This document shows, piece after piece, positions 32,479 through 40,729 of a stretch of 64,000 nt of DNA. How positions within the stretch are numbered: position 1 is the first letter of the stretch; every line of letters begins with the position of its first letter. Both the position numbers and the translations under genes were made by a program. Where the stretch lies: positions 43,904-107,903 of the forward strand of contig JAJPJD010000044.1 of assembly GCA_021324355.1 (NCBI GenBank), given 5' to 3'. The stretch is from Actinomycetota bacterium (GTDB lineage Bacteria > Actinomycetota > Acidimicrobiia > Acidimicrobiales > RAAP-2). Under the pieces are notes generated by a model, which was given only the letters and a program-made list of their open reading frames with translations, did no database searches and had not been told where the DNA came from.

Positions 32479-34197
32479 GTGAGCGTACCGATCGAGGACC
32501 TCCAGGCGACCTTTGCCGCCACCGTGGTGGACGAGTGGGTGCGACACGGCCTGGCCCACGCCGTCGTCTGCCCGGGCTCTCGCTCGACCCCGATGGCGCT
32601 GGCGCTGGCCCAACGCCCGGAGCTCCGGGTGCACGTCCGGCTGGACGAGCGAGGGGCCTGTTTCTTCGCGATCGGCCTGGCACTGGCGACCGGGGTGCCA
32701 CCGGTGGTCGTGACGACCAGCGGAACGGCGGCTGCCGAGCTGCACGCCGGGGTGGTCGAGGCGAGCCATGCTCGGGTCCCGCTGCTGGTCTGCACCGCCG
32801 ACCGGCCGGCGCGGCTGCAGCAGGTGGGCGCGCCCCAGACCATCGACCAGCTCGGGCTGTTCGGCTCGGCGCCCCGGCGCAGCTACGCCCCCGGGGTGCC
32901 GAGGGCGGGGGACCGGGGCTGGTGGCGGGAGCTCGGCGCGGCCGCCATCCGGGCCGCGATCGACGATGCCGGCCCGGTCCACCTCAACCTGGCCTTCGAC
33001 GAGCCCCTGACCGGGGTGGCCGGGCCCCTCCCGCCGCCGGGTCCCCGCCCGACCACCCTGGCGCGGCGCAGGCTCCCGGTGGCCAAGCCCACCGGGCAGT
33101 GGGGCGCCCACGGGGTGGTGGTGGCCGGGGCCGGCTCGCCCGGTCCCGAGGTCGTGCTCGGGGCGGCCGAGCGGCTGGGCTGGCCAGTCTTGGCCTCGCC
33201 GACCTCGGGGCTCCGGGTCGACCACCGAGCCGTGGTGGGCTCGGCGGACCTTCTGCTCGCCGACCCGGTGGTCCGAGCCGCCCTCGCCCCCGAACAGGTC
33301 CTGGTGATCGGGCGCCCCTGGGCGTCACGGGTGCTGAACGAGACGGTCGAGTCCCTCGGGCGGGCCGGGGTGCCGGTGGTGGCGGTCGGCGAGGTGCTCG
33401 ACGACCCGGCTCGGGTGGTGTCCAGCTTTGTTCGAGCCGACCCGGCGCCCTTCCTCGAGGCCCTCGAACCTTCGGCAGGGACCGACGGCTCGTGGTCGGC
33501 GCGCTGGGCGGCTGCCGAGGCCCTGGCCCAGAGGGCCATCGACGAGGCGCTGGCCCACGACCCGGTCGCCGGCGGGGGACGGGCGACCGAGCCCGGGGTG
33601 GCCCGGCACCTGTTCGGCTCGCTCGACGCCGGGGCGATCCTGTTCGTGTCCTCGTCGATGCCGGTGCGGGACCTCGAGTCCTTCGGTGCCCCCCGCCCAC
33701 GGCCGCCCACGGTGGTGGCCAACCGGGGGGTGAACGGCATCGACGGGGTGACCTCGAGCGCGCTCGGTGCTGCCGCCGGCTGGGAGGGTCCGGTGGTCTG
33801 CCTCCAGGGGGACCTGGCCTTCCTCCACGACGCCTCGGCGTTGGCGGCGCTGGGCGGCCCGGGGTCGGGGTCGTGCACCCTGGTGGTTCTGGACAACGGT
33901 GGCGGGGGGATCTTCAGTTTCCTGCCCCAGGCGCAGCGGCTCGACCCGGAGCGCTTCGAGCAGTTGTTCGGGACGCCCCCGGCGGTCTCGGTCGCCGCGG
34001 TGGGCCGGGGCTTCTCGTTGCCGGTGGCCGAGGTCGCCACGCTGACCGAGTTGGATGCCGCCCTGGGCGAGCTCTTGGGGGTCCGACCGTGCGCCGTGGT
34101 CCGGGTGGCGGTGCCCGACCGGCACGCCAACCGGGCGCTCCACGATCGGCTCCGCCAGGCAGTCGCGGCGGCGGTGCGGGCCGGGGTGTGCGGCTGA
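32479..34197 (+). CDS. menD: SEPHCHC synthase MenD
   Basis: MenD is the thiamine-diphosphate enzyme that condenses isochorismate with 2-oxoglutarate. The 572-residue product has VCPGSRSTPMALAL and LDERGACFFAIGLA (with the catalytic glutamate) in the N-terminal domain, and the ThDP/metal-binding segments ANRGVNGIDGVTSSALGAA and GDLAFLHDASAL with DNGGGGIFSFLPQ in the C-terminal domain. GTG 32479 has GGGAGG 9 nt upstream. The start is only 5 bp from the start codon of menH on the other strand. menF and menC are not in the window. Confidence 0.95.
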   Translation: MSVPIEDLQATFAATVVDEWVRHGLAHAVVCPGSRSTPMALALAQRPELRVHVRLDERGACFFAIGLALATGVPPVVVTTSGTAAAELHAGVVEASHARVPLLVCTADRPARLQQVGAPQTIDQLGLFGSAPRRSYAPGVPRAGDRGWWRELGAAAIRAAIDDAGPVHLNLAFDEPLTGVAGPLPPPGPRPTTLARRRLPVAKPTGQWGAHGVVVAGAGSPGPEVVLGAAERLGWPVLASPTSGLRVDHRAVVGSADLLLADPVVRAALAPEQVLVIGRPWASRVLNETVESLGRAGVPVVAVGEVLDDPARVVSSFVRADPAPFLEALEPSAGTDGSWSARWAAAEALAQRAIDEALAHDPVAGGGRATEPGVARHLFGSLDAGAILFVSSSMPVRDLESFGAPRPRPPTVVANRGVNGIDGVTSSALGAAAGWEGPVVCLQGDLAFLHDASALAALGGPGSGSCTLVVLDNGGGGIFSFLPQAQRLDPERFEQLFGTPPAVSVAAVGRGFSLPVAEVATLTELDAALGELLGVRPCAVVRVAVPDRHANRALHDRLRQAVAAAVRAGVCG

Positions 34198-34237
34198 CAC
34201 CCGGCACGTCGGGCCGGGGTCGTGCGACCATTTCGCC

Positions 34238-35350
34238 GTGGACCCCTCGAGGTGGGAACGGGCCGGCCTCTACGACCCGGCGCGGCCCGACGCCGCCGAG
34301 CGCCTGGAGCTGCTCGAGCACCTAGCCGAGCGGGGGGCCTCGCTCGACGAGATGGTGGACGCCGCCCGCCTGGGTGGCTTGGCCGAGCTGGCCGGCCGGC
34401 TGCTCCGCCGCCGCGGCGCCGGGACCGTGCCGGTGGAGGTCCTGGCGGACCGCCACGGCACCACCGTGGACACGGTGCGGCGGATCCTGCTGGCAGCCGG
34501 GCTCCCGGCCTCGGCCGGCACCGACGTGCCGGCCGAGCTGGAGGTGCTGGTGTCGGCGTTCGTGCACGGTGTGGCCCTGATGGGGGAGGAGCCGCTGCTG
34601 GCCTTCACTCGGGTGCTCGGCGCCGCAGCCATCAACATCGCAGAGGCAGCGGTGGCCTTGTTCTATGCCGAGCTCGGGCCGGGCTCTGAGCGGGACCCTG
34701 GGAGCGAGCTCGGCCGGGCCCGGATGTCGGAGCGGGCCACCCTGGCCTTCAGCGTGGTCCCCGAGGCCTTCTCCCGGCTGCTCGAGGTCCAGTTCGAGCG
34801 GGCGATCGAGCGGGCAGCGGCAGCCCGGGGCCTGGGGTCGGCGGACCCCGACGCCGAGCGGGTCGCGCTCGGGTTCGTCGACCTGGTCGGCTCGACCGAG
34901 TGGGCCAGCCGGTTGGACCTGCGGGAGCAGAGCCTGGCCCTCTCCCGGTTCGAGGCCACCGCCTGGTCGAGCGCGGTGCTGGCCGGCGGACGGGTGGTGA
35001 AGATGGTCGGGGACGAGGCCTTCTTCGCTGCGCCATCGGTGGACGCGGCGTGCCGGATCGCGACCGAGGTGATCGCCTGGGTGGCGGCCGACCCGGTGCT
35101 GCCGTCGGCTCGGGGGGCGGTCGGCGTGGGCTCGGCCAGCTCGCGCGAGGGCGACTACTTCGGCCCGGTGGTGAACCTGGTCTCGAGGCTGGTGAAGGCG
35201 GCCCGCCCCGGCTCGGTGCTCCTCACCGCCGACGCCGCGGCCGAGATCGAGGACCCGGAGTTGGACCTCCGCCCGGTCGGCCCGGTGGCGGTGCGGGGGG
35301 TGGCCGAGCCGGTGCCGGCGTTCGCGTTGGAGGTGCGCGAGGGGACCTGA
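34238..35350 (+). CDS. Class III adenylate cyclase with N-terminal regulatory domain
   Basis: The C-terminal half (about 205-370) is a class III nucleotide cyclase with both metal aspartates, Asp215 in GFVDLVGSTEWA and Asp259 in KMVGDEAFFA, the adenine-selecting Lys and Asp (KMVGDE, DYFGPVVN) and the transition-state Asn/Arg pair in NLVSRLVKA, so it should be active on ATP. The N-terminal 200 residues resemble the helical autoregulatory domain of the pH-responsive mycobacterial cyclase Rv1264. No membrane segment is present. GTG 34238 is the likely start, 40 bp after menD. Its regulator and cAMP target are not in view. Confidence 0.9.
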   Translation: MDPSRWERAGLYDPARPDAAERLELLEHLAERGASLDEMVDAARLGGLAELAGRLLRRRGAGTVPVEVLADRHGTTVDTVRRILLAAGLPASAGTDVPAELEVLVSAFVHGVALMGEEPLLAFTRVLGAAAINIAEAAVALFYAELGPGSERDPGSELGRARMSERATLAFSVVPEAFSRLLEVQFERAIERAAAARGLGSADPDAERVALGFVDLVGSTEWASRLDLREQSLALSRFEATAWSSAVLAGGRVVKMVGDEAFFAAPSVDAACRIATEVIAWVAADPVLPSARGAVGVGSASSREGDYFGPVVNLVSRLVKAARPGSVLLTADAAAEIEDPELDLRPVGPVAVRGVAEPVPAFALEVREGT

Positions 35351-35390
35351 GCGGGACTCGGGGTTCTCAGTGCTATGGCAGGCTGGGCTG

Positions 35391-36680
35391 GTGCGCGGCC
35401 TCGCTCACGACCTTGGGTTCCGCGGCCTGATCCACCAGGTGACCGACCAGGCACTGTTCGGCCGGCTCGACGCCGGCGGGATGACCGCCTACGCCGGCTT
35501 CGACCCGTCGGCCGCCAGCCTCCACCACGGGAACCTCCTCCAGCTCTGCACCCTGCGCCGCCTGCAGCTGGCCGGGCATCGGCCGATCGCGCTGGCTGGC
35601 GGGGGGACCGGGTTCATCGGCGACCCGAGTGGGCGCTCGGCGGAGCGCAACCTGCTCGACCCCGACCAGCTGGCCGCCAACCTGGAGGGGATCCGGAGCC
35701 AGCTGACCCGGCTGCTCGACTTCGACCCCTCGGCCGGCGCCAGCCGAGCGCTCCTGCTGGACAACGCCGCCTGGCTCTCCAGCCTGTCGCTGGTCGACTT
35801 CCTGCGCGGGGTGGGTAAGCGGGTGACCGTGAACCAGATGGTCAAGCGGGAGTCGGTGCGCTCCCGCCTCGAGCGCGACGGCGACGGCATCTCCTTCACC
35901 GAGTTCAGCTACATGCTCTTGCAGGCCTACGACTTCCTCCGGCTGCACCTGGACCACGGCTGCGACCTGCAGATCGGGGGCAGCGACCAGTGGGGGAACA
36001 TCGCCTTGGGCGCCGAGGTGGTGGGGAAGATGACCGGCGACCGGGTCTACGGGCTCACCACCCCCCTCATCACCCGGTCCGACGGCACCAAGTACGGCAA
36101 GAGCCAGGACGGCGCAGTCTGGCTGGACCCCGCCCGGACCAGCCCGTATCGCTTCTACCAATTCTTCTTGAACGTCGACGACCGCAGCGTCGGCCGGTAC
36201 CTGCGCTTCTACACGTTCTTCTCCCACGAGGAGATCGCCGCCCTCGACGCCGAGACCGAGGCCCACCCCGAACGGCGGTCGGCCCAGCGGGCCCTGGCCC
36301 GTGCGGTGTGCGAGCTGGTCCACGGGACGGCCGAGACCGATCGGGTCGAGCGAGCGTCGGCCGCGCTGTTCGGCGGGGAGCTGCGGGCCCTCGACGAGGG
36401 GACCCTGCTCGAGGTGTTCGAGGACGCGCCGTCGAGCGTGGTTCCCCGGTCGCTGGTCGAGCCGGGCGGATCCCTGGACGTCGTGGGGGCCCTGGTGCGG
36501 TCCGGGCTGTGCGGCTCGCTGAGCGAGGCTCGGCGCCTGGTCGAGATGGGCGGCGCCTACCTCAACAACCGACGAGTCGAGGACCCCGGGCGAGCGATCG
36601 GCCAGGACGACCTGCTCGCCGGGCGCTACCTGGTGCTGCGCAAGGGGCGCCGGGACTACCACCTCCTGCGGGCCGAGTGA
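35391..36680 (+). CDS. tyrS: Tyrosyl-tRNA synthetase
   Basis: The 429-residue class I synthetase charges tRNA-Tyr. It has the TyrRS start YAGFDPSAASLHHGNL (HIGH equivalent HHGN), the tyrosine-site segments GGSDQWGNI and TEFSYMLLQAYD, and a KMSKS equivalent in DGTKYGKS. A C-terminal S4 domain (LSEARRLVEMGGAYLNNRRV) completes a normal TyrS. GTG 35391 is used; a TATGGC box lies 11 nt upstream. No T-box leader is present. Its stop overlaps the next gene by GTGA. Confidence 0.95.
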   Translation: MRGLAHDLGFRGLIHQVTDQALFGRLDAGGMTAYAGFDPSAASLHHGNLLQLCTLRRLQLAGHRPIALAGGGTGFIGDPSGRSAERNLLDPDQLAANLEGIRSQLTRLLDFDPSAGASRALLLDNAAWLSSLSLVDFLRGVGKRVTVNQMVKRESVRSRLERDGDGISFTEFSYMLLQAYDFLRLHLDHGCDLQIGGSDQWGNIALGAEVVGKMTGDRVYGLTTPLITRSDGTKYGKSQDGAVWLDPARTSPYRFYQFFLNVDDRSVGRYLRFYTFFSHEEIAALDAETEAHPERRSAQRALARAVCELVHGTAETDRVERASAALFGGELRALDEGTLLEVFEDAPSSVVPRSLVEPGGSLDVVGALVRSGLCGSLSEARRLVEMGGAYLNNRRVEDPGRAIGQDDLLAGRYLVLRKGRRDYHLLRAE

Positions 36681-37201
36681 GCCGGCCTCCCACTCGCCTG
36701 GGCGTCCTGGTGGCCGGGGTTGCCGTGGTCGGGATCGGGGTCGGCGCCTACTTCGCCTACGGCCACAGCGAGGTGTCCGGCTCGCCGGTGGCGCAGCTTC
36801 GGTCCTGGGTGGCCGGGACCGGTCTCGGCCAGTCGATCGGGACGGTGCTGGGCGATGCCGCTCGGGTCCGCCAGGCCCTCGCCGCCCACAAGGGCGCCGG
36901 GGTGGTGCACACCGACTGCGCGGTCCTCCTCACTGACGCCCAATCGGCCAACGGGGAGCTGCCCTCGCCCAATGCCTCGCTGACTCGCCTGTTGTCCTCG
37001 GGCTACGCGCTGGCGTACGACGCCGGGACCGACTGCTACGACTCCAACGGCACCAACCGGGCGCTGCTCGCCCGAGCTCGCCGGGAGCGGATCGAGGCCG
37101 AGGCCACGCTCTCCCAGGCGGTTGCGCTGGTGGACCGGCTGCTCGGCACCACGCTCACCACCACCACGACCACCACCCCCGGCGGGGGGTTCCTCGGGTG
37201 A
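36677..37201 (+). CDS. Small exported or membrane-anchored protein, unknown
   Basis: A 174-residue protein that I cannot assign. Residues 8-28 form one hydrophobic segment (LGVLVAGVAVVGIGVGAYFAY) serving as signal anchor, placing the rest outside the membrane. The external part contains two cysteines (HTDCAVLL and GTDCYDSNG) that could form a disulfide, a helical stretch, and a threonine-rich tail with eight Thr near the end. GTG 36677 overlaps the tyrS stop and its stop overlaps the next gene, so it is translated in the same operon. Confidence 0.7.
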   Translation: MSRPPTRLGVLVAGVAVVGIGVGAYFAYGHSEVSGSPVAQLRSWVAGTGLGQSIGTVLGDAARVRQALAAHKGAGVVHTDCAVLLTDAQSANGELPSPNASLTRLLSSGYALAYDAGTDCYDSNGTNRALLARARRERIEAEATLSQAVALVDRLLGTTLTTTTTTTPGGGFLG

Positions 37202-37758
37202 GCCCGGAGCTGGTCGGTCCGTTCCCTGACGGGGTGGACCCCGAGGCCTACGACCGGCTGCGTCGCCGAGTCCTGTGGTCGTTCCCCACCGGGCTATTCG
37301 TGGTGGGCTCGGCCGGCGTGCTCGAGAGGGACCGGCGCCACAACCTGATGACCGCCAACTTGGTGGTGCAGGTGGCCACCGCGCCCAAGCTGGTGGCGGT
37401 GTCCATCGAGGTCGGGGCCCTCACCGCCCGACTGGTGCGGGCCGGCGCCGCGTTCTCGGTCGCGGCACTGGCCCGGAGCGATCGGGCGGTGGTGCGGCGG
37501 TTCGTGAAGCCGGTCGACGAGGTCGAGGTGGACGGCGAGGGCCGGCCGCTCACCATGGCCCGAGAAGCGGTCTTCGTGGCCCGGACCGGGGCCCCGATCC
37601 TGAGCCGGGCGGTGGCCTGGGTCGACTGCTCGCTGCGGGAGCTGCTGGAGCTGGGCAGCCACGTGCTTGCGATCGGCGAGGTGGTGGCAGCCGGCGGCCG
37701 GCCGGGGGAGGCCGAGGTCCTCCGGATGGAGGACACCAAGATGAACTACGGCGGCTAG
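37198..37758 (+). CDS. Flavin reductase-like FMN-binding protein
   Basis: The 186-residue protein matches the flavin-reductase-like (split barrel) family: RRRVLWSFPTGLFVVGS, HNLMTANLVVQVATAPKLVA and the C-terminal HVLAIGEVVAAG region ending in RMEDTKMNYGG. Members bind FMN and reduce flavin or act as electron-transfer modules; some are partners of monooxygenases, but none is nearby. It overlaps the upstream gene by GTGA. Its stop overlaps by 4 nt the stop of the gene on the opposite strand. Confidence 0.85.
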   Translation: MSPELVGPFPDGVDPEAYDRLRRRVLWSFPTGLFVVGSAGVLERDRRHNLMTANLVVQVATAPKLVAVSIEVGALTARLVRAGAAFSVAALARSDRAVVRRFVKPVDEVEVDGEGRPLTMAREAVFVARTGAPILSRAVAWVDCSLRELLELGSHVLAIGEVVAAGGRPGEAEVLRMEDTKMNYGG

Positions 37759-38027
37759 GCCCGAGGGGACCCGCTGCTCGGGGGTTGGGCGGCGTCCGGT
37801 TCCCGGCGCTCGGGGGGCCGCAGGTCGATCCGCAGGGTGAGGATCCCGTCGATGAGCTCGGCGGTGGCGTCGCCGAGCATGGCGAAGTCCATGTAGTCCA
37901 GCTGGGCCTGCTCCTTGAACCGTTGACGCTCGGGCCCCTCGACCGGGGGCAGGGGCCGGCGGCGGACCGCCTCGGCCCGGCCGCGAAATCGCTCGATCAT
38001 GGCCTGCGGGTCGAAGGTGGGTTCCAC
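37755..38027 (-). CDS. Small protein of unknown function (90 aa)
   Basis: A 90-residue protein that resembles small actinobacterial DUF1844-type proteins: a helical, charged first half (MIERFRGRAEAVRRR) then a segment with DYMDFAMLGDATAELIDGIL and a predicted strand TLRIDL, and a Pro/Arg-rich end. The family assignment is tentative. GTG 38027 is 6 nt after a minus-strand CACAAT box (38039-38034), suggesting a leaderless message. It is convergent with the flavin reductase and divergent from the small zinc-ribbon gene. Confidence 0.65.
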   Translation of the reverse strand: MEPTFDPQAMIERFRGRAEAVRRRPLPPVEGPERQRFKEQAQLDYMDFAMLGDATAELIDGILTLRIDLRPPERREPDAAQPPSSGSPRA

Positions 38028-38069
38028 GTGGCCATTGTGCTCCGGGGTCCGCCAGCGCCGCGCCCGCAC

Positions 38070-38212
38070 TACAATGGGCAGGTCAGCGCGGTGGTCCCGG
38101 GTCCAAAGCGGGTCCAGGACCAGGCGGGATCGCGCCGGATCGTCGCAGTCACGAGGGCTGTCGCGCTCGGGAGAGGTCGGGCGCCAGGGGCTGGCGGCAG
38201 TAAGGAGTCGTC
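38070..38212 (+). promoter_or_regulatory. Promoter and structured leader of the small CxxC gene
   Basis: TACAAT (38070-38075) is a strong -10 box, but the next gene starts 138 nt later. The leader can fold: GGTCCCG around 38092 can pair with CGGG and GGACC further on, with GC-rich stems after it. AGGAG at 38203-38207 is the ribosome-binding site. The leader is long for this genome. Confidence 0.4.
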
Positions 38213-38431
38213 GTGAAGAAGGGACGCCATCGGCGCTTCGAAGAGGCACGAAGCCTGAAGCGCGCCATTGCCACCGCTGGGGAACGGTGCCCGGAGTGCG
38301 GGGCCGAGCCCGACGACGTCCACGCGTCGTGGTGCCGGGCCGAGGAGGACCGCTACGACCGGATCCTGGGCTCCAACGTGCCGGGGTGGGACGACCGCCG
38401 GACCGACGACGAGGACCCGCTGCGGGACTGA
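38213..38431 (+). CDS. Small zinc-ribbon-like protein (72 aa)
   Basis: A 72-residue basic-to-acidic protein starting MKKGRHRRFEEARSLKR. It has CPECG followed 11 residues later by a third cysteine (ASWC), with a nearby His, so a Cys3His zinc site is plausible. The C-terminal third is very acidic. I do not recognise the family. GTG 38213 has a TAAGGAG ribosome-binding site. A leader of about 130 nt suggests post-transcriptional control. It is convergent with the cysteine-rich gene, 15 bp away. Confidence 0.65.
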   Translation: MKKGRHRRFEEARSLKRAIATAGERCPECGAEPDDVHASWCRAEEDRYDRILGSNVPGWDDRRTDDEDPLRD

Positions 38432-38446
38432 GCCAGGCCGCCGGGC

Positions 38447-39196
38447 TCAGCGCCGGCGCAGGGCGGGGTGGGGCAGCGGGACTCGCTCGCGCCGTCGGCG
38501 CTCCCGGTCGGCCAGGTAGGCCCGGAGCCGACGGTAGGTGGCCTGGCCGACCATGGCGGTGAGCTCGGGCTCCATCGCCTCGTAGACCGGCTTTCCCCCG
38601 ACGAAGGCGTCGGGGGACTCGGTGCACCACCAGTGGAACTCCTCCCCGCCGCGTCCCCAGTGCTTGCGGTCCCACTGGGTGATGGTCGAGGTCACGTGGC
38701 CGTCGTCGGCCACCGTGTCCTCCCGGCGCAGGGGAAGCTGCCAGCACACCTCGGGCTTGAGCTCGAGCGGGTTGCGCCCCTCGGCCAGCGCCGCCTGGTG
38801 GAGCGCGCAGCCGGCGCCGGTCGGGAAGCCGGGCCGGTTCAAGAAGATGCAGGCGCCGTCGACCACCCGGGTCACCACCTCGCCGGAGGGGCGCTTCTTG
38901 GCGAACCCGACCTTGGCCGCCTTGGAGCGGTACTGCCACTGGGCGTTCGTGAGCCGGGCGGCAGCCTTGGCCACCCGGCGCCGGTCGGCAGCATCGACGA
39001 AGTGGGCGCCGTAGGAGCAGCACCCGTGGGCAAGCTCCGGTGCCGGCCCGGTCAGCACCCCTTGGCATCCTCGGCCGAAGATGCAGGTCCAGTTGGAGGT
39101 GAGGAAGGTGACGTCGAAGACCCAGGTCCGCTCCTCGTGGTCGTCCTCGAAGCTCACCCACTCGTGCGCGTCGTCGGGGACCCGCGCCTTGGCCAT
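38447..39196 (-). CDS. Cysteine-rich protein, possible metal or Fe-S binding
   Basis: A 249-residue soluble protein with grouped cysteines: CIFGRGCQGVL, HGCCSYGAHF, then GACIFLNRPG, GCALHQAAL and KPEVCWQLPL. The pattern recalls YkgJ/UPF0153-type metal-chelating proteins, though I cannot place it firmly. An acidic-aromatic segment EFHWWCTESPDAFVGGKP follows, and the C-terminus is Arg-rich. ATG 39196 lies 8 nt after a minus-strand TAACGT box. It is divergent from the Fe-S carrier gene nfuA, 80 bp apart, which hints at a shared role in metal or Fe-S metabolism. Confidence 0.7.
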   Translation of the reverse strand: MAKARVPDDAHEWVSFEDDHEERTWVFDVTFLTSNWTCIFGRGCQGVLTGPAPELAHGCCSYGAHFVDAADRRRVAKAAARLTNAQWQYRSKAAKVGFAKKRPSGEVVTRVVDGACIFLNRPGFPTGAGCALHQAALAEGRNPLELKPEVCWQLPLRREDTVADDGHVTSTITQWDRKHWGRGGEEFHWWCTESPDAFVGGKPVYEAMEPELTAMVGQATYRRLRAYLADRERRRRERVPLPHPALRRR

Positions 39197-39204
39197 CGCG
39201 GCCG

Positions 39205-39210
39205 ACGTTA
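39205..39210 (-). promoter_or_regulatory. -10 box of the cysteine-rich gene (leaderless start)
   Basis: TAACGT on the minus strand lies 8 nt before ATG 39196, with no Shine-Dalgarno. Confidence 0.5.
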
Positions 39211-39264
39211 CTGCTCAGCGGACGGGTCGGTGGCCGAGGGCGGCCGGTCGGACCGCCGGGGTCC

Positions 39265-39270
39265 TAAGAT
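39265..39270 (+). promoter_or_regulatory. nfuA -10 box (leaderless start)
   Basis: TAAGAT lies 6 nt before ATG 39277, with no Shine-Dalgarno. Confidence 0.55.
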
Positions 39271-39276
39271 GGCCCC

Positions 39277-39933
39277 ATGGCCCAAACCGTTGAGGATCTG
39301 GCACAGCAGGGCGCAGTCGTGACCCTGACCGAGGACGCCCGTCGGGTGGTCCTGGAGGCGATGGCGGCCGAAGCCGATCCCGACAACCTCGCCCTGTGGC
39401 TCGAGGTGCGCGGGGTGATGGGGGGCACCTTCGCCTATGACCTGTACTTCCAGGCCCTGGCCGACGCGACCGGCGACGACGCGGTCTGCACCGACGGCGA
39501 ACTGGCAGTGGTGGTGCCCGCCGGCAGCGTGGAGCGCCTCCGAGGCGCCCGGCTCGAGTGGTCAGAGGACGGCGGTGGCGGCCTGGTGCTGGTGAACCCC
39601 AACGCTCCGACCCCCGAGGAGGCCGCCCCCGGGGTGCCGCCCGAGGTGCTGGCAGCCGGGTTGGACAACGACCCCGCCCGCCAGGTGCTGGCGGTGTTGG
39701 AGCAGATGATCAACCCCTCGATCGCCAGCCACGGCGGTCGGGCCGACCTGGTCGCCTTCGACGTCGAGGGCGGCGTGGCGTACCTGCGCCTCTCGGGTGG
39801 GTGCCAGGGCTGCGCGATGTCCCGCCTGACCCTCACCCAGGGGATCGAGGTCGCGCTGCGCGAGGAGGTGCCCTCGGTCACTCGGGTGGTGGACGTGACC
39901 GACCACGCCGGGGGCGAGAACCCCTACTACTAG
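39277..39933 (+). CDS. nfuA: NfuA-like Fe-S cluster carrier
   Basis: The 218-residue protein joins an N-terminal A-type-like domain (LTEDARRVVLEAMAAEADP, LEVRGVMGGTFAYDLYF) to a C-terminal Nfu domain with the cluster-binding CxxC in SGGCQGCAMSRLTLTQGIE. NfuA carries 4Fe-4S clusters to target proteins. The Asn-Pro-Ser-Ile-Ala-Ser-His-Gly-Gly motif of the Nfu domain is complete. The A-type domain lacks the three cluster cysteines, as in E. coli NfuA. It is transcribed from its own leaderless promoter. Confidence 0.9.
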   Translation: MAQTVEDLAQQGAVVTLTEDARRVVLEAMAAEADPDNLALWLEVRGVMGGTFAYDLYFQALADATGDDAVCTDGELAVVVPAGSVERLRGARLEWSEDGGGGLVLVNPNAPTPEEAAPGVPPEVLAAGLDNDPARQVLAVLEQMINPSIASHGGRADLVAFDVEGGVAYLRLSGGCQGCAMSRLTLTQGIEVALREEVPSVTRVVDVTDHAGGENPYY

Positions 39934-39957
39934 TCCCGCAGCGGGCAGGATGGCGGG

Positions 39958-40689
39958 GTGCCCGCCGTCCTGGTCGCCGAGAGCTTCCTCGCCGGCGCGG
40001 TGCTGGGTGCCCTCGTGGACCTGGCCACTGGGCGAATCGTGCGCCCGGTGGCCGACCGGGCAGTGCTGGTCGCCCCGGGTGCGACCGGGCTGGCGCCGGC
40101 CGAGGGGGCTATGCCCCGCATCCCCCCACCGGCCGAGCTGGCGGTCTCGGCCCTGCTCACCTCGGTGTGGCTGGGCCTGGCCGCCCTGCGGCTGGGGGCC
40201 ACCCCGGTGCTCGGTGCCTACGACGCCTTGGGGGTCGGCCTGGTGGCGGCGGCGGTGGTGGATGCCCGGGCCGGCATCGTGCCCCGGGTGATCGTGTGGC
40301 CCACTCTGGGGGTGGTCGCTGCCGGCCTGTTGGCGGCGTCGGGCGCGACCGGCCGGTTCCGACCGCTCCTCGACGCCGCGATCGGCGGAGCGGCAGCGTT
40401 CGCGAGCTTCTTCGCGCTGTGGTGGGGGTTCCCCCGGGGCCTCGGCTACGGCGACGTCCGGCTGGCCGGGCTGATCGGCACCGCGCTGGGCTGGCTCGGT
40501 TTCGGGGAGCTCTACATCGGGTTCCTGGCCGCGTTCGTGGCCGGCACCGCGCTCGGGGTCGTCCTCATGGCTCGACGCGGGACCGGCCGCAAGACCGTCC
40601 TGCCGTTCGGGCCGCCGCTCGCCCTGGGGGCGGCGATCGGCATCCTCTGGGGCCCGTGGGCGGTGCACCTGTGGCTGGCCCATCGGTGA
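39958..40689 (+). CDS. Prepilin peptidase-like A24 family protein
   Basis: A 243-residue multi-pass membrane protein with the two catalytic aspartates of type IV prepilin peptidases: one in [14 protein letters not shown] and one in [15 protein letters not shown]. The zinc-cysteine methyltransferase domain of full-length PilD enzymes is missing, as in many archaeal and Gram-positive peptidases. No pilin or secretion genes are near, so the substrate is unknown. GTG 39958 begins 25 bp after nfuA, and aroC follows 40 bp later with its own promoter. Confidence 0.85.
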   Translation: MPAVLVAESFLAGAVLGALVDLATGRIVRPVADRAVLVAPGATGLAPAEGAMPRIPPPAELAVSALLTSVWLGLAALRLGATPVLGAYDALGVGLVAAAVVDARAGIVPRVIVWPTLGVVAAGLLAASGATGRFRPLLDAAIGGAAAFASFFALWWGFPRGLGYGDVRLAGLIGTALGWLGFGELYIGFLAAFVAGTALGVVLMARRGTGRKTVLPFGPPLALGAAIGILWGPWAVHLWLAHR

Positions 40690-40715
40690 CCACCTGGGCA
40701 CTCGTGGACTCCAGG

Positions 40716-40721
40716 TAGCGT
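40716..40721 (+). promoter_or_regulatory. aroC -10 box (leaderless start)
   Basis: TAGCGT lies 8 nt before ATG 40730. It would drive the aroC-aroK-aroB-aroQ-pepP-efp-nusB operon. Confidence 0.55.
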
Positions 40722-40729
40722 TGGGAGCG

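Noticed and set aside
31660..32482. A TACGCT box 7 nt before ATG 31673, opening a long frame antisense to menH
   Set aside because: The frame is the shadow of menH with no recognisable protein features. An antisense transcript is possible but the gene is not supported.
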